Under the pieces are notes generated by a model. The model did no database searches. It was not told the origin of the DNA and worked only from the letters and a program-made list of their open reading frames with translations. Shown here one piece after another: positions 21,861 to 27,426 of a stretch of 27,426 bases of DNA (the first letter of the stretch is position 1; each line of letters begins with the position of its first letter). Made by a program: the position numbers and the translations under genes. Origin of the DNA: an uncultured Nitrososphaera sp. (GTDB lineage: Archaea > Thermoproteota > Nitrososphaeria > Nitrososphaerales > Nitrososphaeraceae); contig CAMLKF010000023.1 of NCBI GenBank assembly GCA_946480575.1, positions 1-27,426 on the forward strand, read 5' to 3'.

Positions 21861-23420
21861 TCACCTTTTTGACTCTGAAAGCGCCTGCTGGCTCAGGTCC
21901 TCCGCCGCAAGGTTCCTGTCTATCCTCAGGACGGATTTGGCAATTTCGCCAGCTGCCTGCAGAGCCATAGTCTTGACCATCAGCGGGTCTATCACTCCCA
22001 TCTTCCACATGTCGACCGGATCGCCGGTATTGATGTCTATGCCGTATCCCGGCGGAGACGCCTTTGCTGCCATCACCTTTTCAAGGCCGTTAAAGCCGGC
22101 GTTGGTGAGTATCTGGCGCATGATGCTCTCAAGGGCAGCGGTCACGACTTCAAGCCCCACCTGCTCCAGCCCTTTGAGCCGGAGGCCCTTTACCTTGTCG
22201 ATTATGTGCAGTTCTGCTGCGCCGCCGCCTGGCACGATTCCTTTGTTCAGAGCAGCCTCTGCTGCGTTGACGCCATCAATTGCAGCCCTCCAACGCTCAA
22301 GCGACGTCTCTTTAGTTGTTCCGGACACTAATATCGTAACCATGTTGCGGCCCGATCCCCCTTCAAGGTAGATCATGCTGTTATCCTCATCTTCATAGAC
22401 GCGCTCAACATTGCCAAGTATGTCCGGCCTCTTGAGGTCTTCCATCACCCGCACAGGCTTTGCGCCAGTGTAGCGCGACAGGTGCTCGATCTCTTCGGTC
22501 GATATCCTTACCGCAAAGACCCTTCTTGCGACCAGCATGTCCTCCACTGCCTGATCCACTTCTGGCGAAGCGATGAGGATAGTATTGGCGCCCGTCGCCA
22601 GCATAGCATCAACTATTTCCCTCGATTTTGAGATCCTGTCGTTTTCCATCAATAGTATCTCCTGGTACTTGTTGTTCTCCTTTATCCAGGATTCTTTGAT
22701 AGGTTTAAGGTCGAGCTTTGTTATCATAACGCGGGCTTTCTTTGCTTCAAGTGGAAGTTCAGGATCGACCCTTTTTCTTTCAAGCACTATGCCGTTGACA
22801 ACCTGATCTTCCATGCTGGTCTTGCGTATGATCATTATAGCTTTGTTAAAGTCGTACTCGCCGTTGGTGTACTTTGCATTTTCCCCGACCGTTCTCAATG
22901 CAGTGATGACAAGGCTTGCGAGCCTCTCCCCATCCAGCTTAGACGCCAGTGAAGTCCTGATGATGTGTTCGAGCTCGACATCGTTTATTGAAATGCGCTT
23001 TGCCCCCTTCTCCAGGAGCTGGCAGGCATTCCTTACTCCGCTTTCAATTCCTTCCACGACCTTTGTCGGGTGAACTCCAAGCTCTTTTATCAACCGCTTC
23101 CCCTCCTTTATCATCTCGGCCGACATGACTACCGCGGTTGTCGTCCCATCCCCGACCAGCTGCTCCTGCCGCTCGGCTATCTCGACTATCATTCTTGCAA
23201 CAGGGTGAATGGCCCGGAGAGAAAGAAGTATTGTCACTCCATCATTTGACACATGCCTGTTCATGGCCTGGTCTATTAGCAGCTTGTCAAGCCCCTTGGG
23301 CCCGAGCGTTGTTCGCACAGTGTCAGCTACGGCCATCACAGCATTAGAATTTGACTCTAGCGCATTGAATTCAACATTCTCGGCCATAGGCCGCCACACG
23401 CCAAAATTAGGGTTCGACAT
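21861..23420 (-). CDS. Divergent thermosome (group II chaperonin) subunit
   Basis: 519 aa. Chaperonin ATP-binding landmarks are present: LGPKGLDK (39-46), NDG (59-61), GDGTTT (90-95) and the late VPGGGAAE. The catalytic Asp is probably kept in AAIDGV at the right distance before PGGG. It is shorter than usual thermosome subunits (about 540-570), lacks the Gly/Met-rich C-terminal tail and has unusual core substitutions (SNDGVTILLSLRAIHPVARM), so it looks like a specialised paralogue. ATG 23420 follows a TATA-like CTTTATCT (23446-23453) by about 30 nt; Met 12 is an alternative start. It sits between ureC and the accessory genes and is closely coupled to the downstream genes. Confidence 0.92.
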   Translation of the reverse strand: MSNPNFGVWRPMAENVEFNALESNSNAVMAVADTVRTTLGPKGLDKLLIDQAMNRHVSNDGVTILLSLRAIHPVARMIVEIAERQEQLVGDGTTTAVVMSAEMIKEGKRLIKELGVHPTKVVEGIESGVRNACQLLEKGAKRISINDVELEHIIRTSLASKLDGERLASLVITALRTVGENAKYTNGEYDFNKAIMIIRKTSMEDQVVNGIVLERKRVDPELPLEAKKARVMITKLDLKPIKESWIKENNKYQEILLMENDRISKSREIVDAMLATGANTILIASPEVDQAVEDMLVARRVFAVRISTEEIEHLSRYTGAKPVRVMEDLKRPDILGNVERVYEDEDNSMIYLEGGSGRNMVTILVSGTTKETSLERWRAAIDGVNAAEAALNKGIVPGGGAAELHIIDKVKGLRLKGLEQVGLEVVTAALESIMRQILTNAGFNGLEKVMAAKASPPGYGIDINTGDPVDMWKMGVIDPLMVKTMALQAAGEIAKSVLRIDRNLAAEDLSQQALSESKR

Positions 23421-23445
23421 ATAGATAGTGGTTCAGAAAAGATGA

Positions 23446-23453
23446 AGATAAAG
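23446..23453 (-). promoter_or_regulatory. TATA box of the thermosome - ureEFGD segment
   Basis: CTTTATCT on the minus strand, about 30 nt before ATG 23420, in the 98-nt gap after ureC. It suggests that the accessory genes can be transcribed from the chaperonin promoter. Confidence 0.45.
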
Positions 23454-23518
23454 ATATTTCAATGGCCCGAGCGAAAAAGAAAGGGTTTAGGCAAAAGCAG
23501 GGCTCGTCCAAGCCTATG

Positions 23519-25246
23519 CTATGCCATAAAGTACCTTTGCGCCAACGATAGCTCGTTTGCTGGATCTACTGTGGCAATCTTGCCGTCCAGCTTTACCTCA
23601 TAGGTCTCAGGATCGATATCGATCTTGGGGGTGGCGTCGTTCCACATCATGTCCTCCTTGCTGATGTTCCTGCAGTTCTTAACCGGCAGCACAATCTTTT
23701 CAAGCCCGAGCTTCTCCGGGACTCCGAGCTCGATTGCGCGCTTAGACGTGAAGGTATACGATGTCCTCTTGACAGCTTTGCCCATGGCTCCAAACATCGG
23801 CCGGTAGTACACCGGCTCCGGCGTTGGAAGCGACGCGTTAGGGTCTCCCATTATTGACCAGGCAATGAACCCTCCCTTCATTACCATCTTTGGCTTTGCA
23901 GGGAAGAAGGATATTGGATACATCGCAATGTCGGCGTACTTGCCCACTTCAAGCGACCCAAGGTAGTCTGATACTCCGTGCGTGATTGCGCAGTTGATAG
24001 TCGTCTTTGCAATGTACCTCTTTGCCCTAAAGTTGTCATTGTCGCCTGTATCCTGCGGAAGCTTGCCCCTCATCTTCTTCATCTTGTCTGCCGTCTGCCA
24101 TGCCCTTATTACCACTTCGCCGATCCTGCCCATTGCTTGGCTGTCTGAAGAATACATGCTTAACACGCCTTCGTCATGCAGCACGTCCTCCGCTGCTATC
24201 GTCTCTGCCCTGATCCTTGACTCTGCAAACGCAACGTCTTCTGCGACTGCCGGGTTCAGGTGGTGACAGAACATGAGCATGTCGAGGTGCTCGTCAACCG
24301 TGTTCTTGGTGTATGGCCTAGTAGGGTTTGTTGAAGAGGGAAGTGCGAACTTTTCGCCTGCTATCTTCATGATGTCTGGCGCATGCCCTCCCCCTGCACC
24401 TTCTGTGTGGTACGTGTGCACAACCCTGCCGTCGATCGCATTTATTGTGTCTTCGACGTACGCGCATTCATTGATCGAGTCTGTATGGATGGCCACCTGT
24501 GTATCAGTAAGATCCGCTGCCTTTAAAGATGCATCGAGCACTGCGGCGGTTGTTCCCCAGTCTTCATGATCCTTGAGACCGCACGCTCCCGCCTCTATCT
24601 GCTCCAAGCTTGGTGCAAGCGATGGATGCGAGTCGTTGCCCTTACCCAAAAAGCCCCAGTTCATTGGGGTGTCTTCTACGGACTCCAGCATTCTGCTTAT
24701 GTTGAATACGCCAGGGGTACAGGTTGTTGCATTGGTGCCGTCTGCCGGCCCTGTTCCACCACCTATCATGTTGCATATGCCGCCGCTGATGCCGTCAAGG
24801 TACTGTTGCGGGGAGATCATGTGTATGTGCGTATCAAAGTGGCCTGGCGTGCATATCGTGTGCTCTCCAGCTGTGGCCTCGGTGCATGCAGAAACTATCA
24901 TGTGCGGGTTTACCTTGTCCATCGTGTATGGGTTGCCTGCCTTGCCAATGCCAGCTATCTTGCCATCTTTGATGCCAATGTCAGCTTTTACTATGCCAAG
25001 CACCGGATCGAGTATCACCGCATTTGTGATCAAAAAGTCCAAGGCTCCGTTCTTGTTGGTAACGCCCGGCGTTTGAGCTAGGCCGTCCCTTAGCGTCTTA
25101 CCGCCACCAAACACACATTCGTCTCCCGGCGTAATTAGGTCTTTTTCTATCTGGATGAACAGATCGGTATCTCCACACCTCACTTTGTCCCCTGTCGTTG
25201 GACCAAAGAGGTCGCTGTATTGCTTGCGGGTTAACTTGAGAACCAT
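23519..25246 (-). CDS. ureC: Urease alpha subunit UreC (catalytic)
   Basis: 575 aa from ATG 25246. It is the nickel hydrolase converting urea to ammonia and carbamate. All active-site elements are visible: nickel ligands H140 and H142 ([11 protein letters not shown]), the carbamylated lysine K225 ([12 protein letters not shown]), H254 (AIHTDSINE), H280 ([13 protein letters not shown]), the flap CHHL at 327-330 and D368 (SSDSQAMGR). The length matches the normal ~570. The frame is open to 25282, which would overlap ureB; the ATG at 25246 gives the usual [20 protein letters not shown] start and leaves a 16-nt gap to ureB. The subunits are separate (A, B, C), not fused as in Helicobacter. Confidence 0.98.
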   Translation of the reverse strand: MVLKLTRKQYSDLFGPTTGDKVRCGDTDLFIQIEKDLITPGDECVFGGGKTLRDGLAQTPGVTNKNGALDFLITNAVILDPVLGIVKADIGIKDGKIAGIGKAGNPYTMDKVNPHMIVSACTEATAGEHTICTPGHFDTHIHMISPQQYLDGISGGICNMIGGGTGPADGTNATTCTPGVFNISRMLESVEDTPMNWGFLGKGNDSHPSLAPSLEQIEAGACGLKDHEDWGTTAAVLDASLKAADLTDTQVAIHTDSINECAYVEDTINAIDGRVVHTYHTEGAGGGHAPDIMKIAGEKFALPSSTNPTRPYTKNTVDEHLDMLMFCHHLNPAVAEDVAFAESRIRAETIAAEDVLHDEGVLSMYSSDSQAMGRIGEVVIRAWQTADKMKKMRGKLPQDTGDNDNFRAKRYIAKTTINCAITHGVSDYLGSLEVGKYADIAMYPISFFPAKPKMVMKGGFIAWSIMGDPNASLPTPEPVYYRPMFGAMGKAVKRTSYTFTSKRAIELGVPEKLGLEKIVLPVKNCRNISKEDMMWNDATPKIDIDPETYEVKLDGKIATVDPANELSLAQRYFMA

Positions 25247-25262
25247 TTTCTTTCTCTTCCTC

Positions 25263-25631
25263 CTATGCTCCACTAAAGCCAAGCTTCTTGGCTTTTTCGA
25301 CAGCTGCGCGCATTATCACACTTGAATCCATGCTGCCCATAGTCAGGCCATTGAATCCATAGCTGATCCTTTTTCCGCCTAATTCGCATAGCTCCACTTC
25401 TTTGGTGTCTCCTGGCTCAAACCTTACTGAAGTTCCTGCAGGGATGTTCAGCCTGTATCCAAACGTCTTTTCTCTCGGGAAATCAAGCACCCTGTTGACT
25501 TCAAAAAAGTGCGTGTGCGAACCTATTTGGCAGGGTCTATCACCTCTGTTTTTCACTGTTATCTTGATCGTCTTTCTATCCGGATTGCACATCACCGGGT
25601 CTGATGCTAGAACATATTCTCCGGGGATCAT
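25263..25631 (-). CDS. ureB: Urease beta subunit UreB
   Basis: 122 aa. The structural subunit signature IPGEYVLA, the [10 protein letters not shown] segment and [20 protein letters not shown] are all clear. It assembles with UreA and UreC into the holoenzyme. ATG 25631 overlaps the TGA of a 22-codon frame lying between ureA and ureB. A Shine-Dalgarno-like GGAGGT (25645-25650) stands 13 nt upstream, unusual in a window where most genes appear leaderless, and fitting an internal operon gene. Confidence 0.97.
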   Translation of the reverse strand: MIPGEYVLASDPVMCNPDRKTIKITVKNRGDRPCQIGSHTHFFEVNRVLDFPREKTFGYRLNIPAGTSVRFEPGDTKEVELCELGGKRISYGFNGLTMGSMDSSVIMRAAVEKAKKLGFSGA

Positions 25632-25696
25632 TGTTTTTCTACTGACCTCCTTCCTTTTTCCTTTTTTTTTAAAACTTGGGTTTTCTTTTTTGCCAT
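25628..25696 (-). CDS. Possible 22-aa Lys/Arg-rich leader peptide between ureA and ureB
   Basis: ATG 25694-25696 to TGA 25628-25630. The predicted peptide starts MAKKKTQVLKKKEKG and is about half Lys/Arg. Its TGA overlaps the ureB ATG by two bases, and its start lies 11 nt after the ureA stop. The coding strand has a run of nine A and the ureB ribosome-binding site inside it. It could be a coupling or attenuation peptide, or merely an A-rich spacer; there is no family evidence. Confidence 0.25.
   Translation of the reverse strand: MAKKKTQVLKKKEKGRRSVEKQ
25645..25650 (-). promoter_or_regulatory. Shine-Dalgarno-like site for ureB
   Basis: GGAGGT on the minus strand, 13 nt before the ureB ATG. 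It is one of the few good anti-16S matches near a start in this window, which suits an internal gene of an operon. Confidence 0.5.
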
Positions 25697-25707
25697 ATTA
25701 TTCTCAC

Positions 25708-26010
25708 CTATTGGACGGGATCATGCACGGTGACTAGTTTGGTTCCGTCAGGAAAAGTGGCTTCTACCTGAACTGTATGGATAAGCTCGGGAACACCGGG
25801 CATAACGTCATTCTTACTTAATACCGACCTTGCAGACTGCATAAGATCGGCAACGCCTTTGCCTTCTCGTGCTCCTTCAACCACGTAACTGGCTATGTAT
25901 GCCACAGTTTCCGGGTAGTTCAGTTTTACGCCCCGTTTTTTCCGGCCTTCAGCTATCTGAGCTGCTGTCCAGATCCACATTTTTTCCATTTCTCTTGGTG
26001 CAAGCATCAT
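25708..26010 (-). CDS. ureA: Urease gamma subunit UreA
   Basis: 100 aa, the expected length. Landmarks are [37 protein letters not shown] and the conserved end [27 protein letters not shown]. It is the first structural urease gene in the order A-B-C. ATG 26010 and ATG 26007 are both possible. A TATA-like ATTTAAAATA (26051-26060) lies about 46 nt upstream, predicting a leader of about 20 nt, and GAGGT is present in that leader. An 18-bp palindrome lies further upstream (26126-26143). Confidence 0.97.
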   Translation of the reverse strand: MMLAPREMEKMWIWTAAQIAEGRKKRGVKLNYPETVAYIASYVVEGAREGKGVADLMQSARSVLSKNDVMPGVPELIHTVQVEATFPDGTKLVTVHDPVQ

Positions 26011-26050
26011 TTTTGCATGATACCTCTTGTGTGTTCATGATTGGGTGAAC

Positions 26051-26060
26051 TATTTTAAAT
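26051..26060 (-). promoter_or_regulatory. TATA box of the ureABC operon
   Basis: ATTTAAAATA on the minus strand, about 46 nt before the ureA start. A second TATA-like GATAAAATATC occurs at about 26112-26122 next to the palindrome and could be an alternative promoter. Confidence 0.45.
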
Positions 26061-26125
26061 TTAGAAAATGAAAACAATTCAATAGGAATTTTTGATGTCT
26101 CAATTCTTGGTGATATTTTATCGCT

Positions 26126-26143
26126 TTAGCCGACGTCGGCTAA
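26126..26143. promoter_or_regulatory. 18-bp perfect palindrome upstream of ureA (candidate operator)
   Basis: TTAGCCGACGTCGGCTAA is its own reverse complement. It lies in the 147-nt gap between the end of the 201-aa gene and ureA, about 70 bp upstream of the ureA TATA box. There is no central loop and no T-run on either side, so a dimeric regulator site is more likely than a terminator. The factor is unknown. Confidence 0.5.
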
Positions 26144-26157
26144 TAATTGTCTCATCG

Positions 26158-26763
26158 TTACTGGCCTTCGTCATAGTAAGGTCTACACTTGGTGGGAAGG
26201 ACCACACTCACCCAGGAAAAGACCTGTTCGTAGGTGCCATTCTTGTTCACTGGCAGGACAAAGTCATGTATTTTTCCCGAGCTTGCCACTCTGATTGAAA
26301 GGAAATTTGAGAGAATCGCCCTGCCAAACATGTTTGCAACCATTGTCTCCATCCCTTTTCTGAGCACCAGATCTTCAACGTCCGAATACGGGATGTGATA
26401 GCAAAAGCCTTCTTTTTTTACAAGATCGTCTGGCGTCATGGCAGCCTGCTTTCTTATTTTCGAAGTGTCAAGGTCCTTTAGCAAAACAAGGTAAGGATAC
26501 GGTGCAAGGCCGGCGACGTACCCAAGATCAGCAAATTTCGTTAGCAGACCTTTTTTGCTGACTATGACCCGGCTTGTCGTGAAATCCAAAAAATAGTTTC
26601 TTGACCAGCCACCTTTTTCCTCAGAGCTTAACCGCAATATGATTTCTTCAGTGTTGTTTTTGTTGCACCAGTCGATAAACATCCTGACCTTTTCAGAGTC
26701 AGATCTATCGCGTAGCCTTTTCTTTGACTCACGGAGGAATTTTTCAAACAAAGGGGGATTCAT
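26158..26763 (-). CDS. Unknown protein between urea transporter and ureA (201 aa)
   Basis: From ATG 26763; a GTG at 26772 would add three residues. A basic, charged N-terminal helix (FEKFLRESKKRLRDRSDSEK) is followed by alternating strands (EEIILRLSSEEKG, NYFLDFTTSRVIVSKKG), a hydrophobic middle (LGYVAGLAPYPYLVLLKDLD) and a C-terminal half with IPYSDVEDLVLRKG and KIHDFVLPVNKNG. There are no clear membrane segments or catalytic motifs. The pattern of a strand-rich protein containing IPYSDVEDLVL is reminiscent of PH-like domains, but this is only an impression. It is co-directional with the urea transporter (83 nt gap) and ureA; a TATA-like AAAAATAGAAA lies near 26790-26800. Confidence 0.65.
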   Translation of the reverse strand: MNPPLFEKFLRESKKRLRDRSDSEKVRMFIDWCNKNNTEEIILRLSSEEKGGWSRNYFLDFTTSRVIVSKKGLLTKFADLGYVAGLAPYPYLVLLKDLDTSKIRKQAAMTPDDLVKKEGFCYHIPYSDVEDLVLRKGMETMVANMFGRAILSNFLSIRVASSGKIHDFVLPVNKNGTYEQVFSWVSVVLPTKCRPYYDEGQ

Positions 26764-26846
26764 CGCATGCACCGCGCCTCTCTCGCTCTTTTTCTATTTT
26801 TGCAAATAATGGGGTGGCCGGACGCCGCCAGCAACTACTACTGTTG

Positions 26847-27426
26847 TTAAGGCCTTGACCACCCTATCCCGGCAGGGATGTTCAGGAATCCGGAGGTTGC
26901 TAGTAGAAAGATCCAAGCAGTGAACACGAACGGACCAGTGAGGGCAGGCAGTCCCCATTGCCCAAAGAATCGCTGGAGGGCGGGCATCAGGAACGAGCAG
27001 CCAATGGTGGCAAACACTGCCATCATGAACGACTGCGGCGTAAGAGGCACAAAGCTTGTCAGCGCTATCATCACCAGCACTTGGTTAAAGCCATGCAGTC
27101 CAATCCTTATTTCAGCAGTGGGCAGCTTTGTAAGTATGCCCATTGCAGCTCCAATTCCTGACCCCAACAGTGCCATCAAGCCAGCCAAGTAGAGAGGCGA
27201 GAACTCGTCCCATTGCGCCGTGTAGCCGTTAGTCCACCAAGCCCTGTCCTGCACCCCCGATATGAAGGGAGCAAGCTCGAACGCAAGCGTAAGGCCTACC
27301 ACCCAGAATATGCCTGTCTTCCAGTTCTGCACGAAAGTGACTTGGGAGACACCATTGAGAGTTGCTATCATGAACTCCTTTGCAGTCCACTTAAACTGCA
27401 CTAGTTCTTCTTGTATTGGGTTTCCA
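26847..27426 (-). CDS. Urea transporter, UT family (5' end outside the window)
   Basis: The frame is open to the right edge; 192 residues of the C-terminal part are present and the stop is TAA 26847-26849. About five hydrophobic segments are visible. UT-family landmarks are FMIATLNGVSQVTFVQNWKTG, the LHGFNQVLVMIAL segment of the second repeat, and the LTGPFVFTAWIFLLA pore-helix motif near the end. UT proteins are channel-like urea facilitators and normally have two such repeats; the first lies beyond the window. Its position upstream of ureABC in the same direction supports urea uptake as the first step of the pathway. GTG at 27401 is internal, not the start. Confidence 0.9.
   Translation of the reverse strand, partial: GNPIQEELVQFKWTAKEFMIATLNGVSQVTFVQNWKTGIFWVVGLTLAFELAPFISGVQDRAWWTNGYTAQWDEFSPLYLAGLMALLGSGIGAAMGILTKLPTAEIRIGLHGFNQVLVMIALTSFVPLTPQSFMMAVFATIGCSFLMPALQRFFGQWGLPALTGPFVFTAWIFLLATSGFLNIPAGIGWSRP

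Noticed and set aside
1..27426. tRNA, rRNA, CRISPR arrays, insertion sequences or integrase attachment sites
   Set aside because: I looked for T-arm-like GTTCRA patterns, regularly spaced repeats, transposase motifs and tRNA-end duplications and saw none. A dedicated tRNAscan-SE, CRISPR and IS search would be decisive.

Overview
The window looks like chromosomal DNA of a Nitrososphaera-type ammonia-oxidising archaeon (Nitrososphaerota/Thaumarchaeota). This rests on gene content: a Cdv/Vps4 cell-division ATPase, archaeal ribosomal protein S6e and aIF2-gamma, an AglB/STT3 oligosaccharyltransferase, a group II chaperonin, a blue-copper protein, and a complete archaeal urease locus with a urea transporter. 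Most genes have a TATA-like box about 25-35 nt upstream of the start codon and no Shine-Dalgarno sequence, so leaderless or nearly leaderless transcripts seem the rule. TTG start codons are common. The species assignment is inference; no 16S or amo gene is present.

Layout. Positions 1-3608 (+): the end of an unidentified gene, cdvC, and a membrane H+-pyrophosphatase with the K+-independent signature. Positions 3609-5116 (-): an AT-rich island with a membrane-anchored cupredoxin and a winged-helix regulator, the latter divergent from ileS (5176-8412). Positions 8413-10047: small genes (two unknown proteins, a DUSP23-like phosphatase, and two very small zinc-ribbon proteins, one only 43 codons). 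Positions 10138-10198: an unbroken 61-nt purine/pyrimidine alternation. Positions 10245-13058 (+): S6e, aIF2-gamma, a PIN-domain protein and a metallo-beta-lactamase-fold protein. Then nadE (-) and aglB (+). Positions 16442-18575: a disturbed, mostly AT-rich stretch with a cyclophilin remnant, a truncated nickel-permease-like protein, a second winged-helix regulator and small unknown proteins.

Positions 18587-27426 (-): the urea-use locus. In transcription order it holds a urea transporter (cut by the window edge), an unknown 201-aa protein, ureA, ureB, ureC, a divergent thermosome subunit, an unknown 124-aa protein, ureE, ureF, ureG and ureD. Urea would be imported, hydrolysed by the nickel enzyme UreABC matured by UreDEFG, and the ammonia fed to ammonia oxidation. 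The chaperonin and the 124-aa protein sit inside this block with spacing of 1-2 nt, so they may belong to urease maturation.

The points most worth a second look are: the chaperonin plus unknown gene embedded in the urease locus; two divergent gene pairs that each share one near-symmetrical TATA element; the 61-nt alternating tract with two tandem hairpins; the broken cyclophilin behind aglB; and the 18-bp palindrome upstream of ureA.
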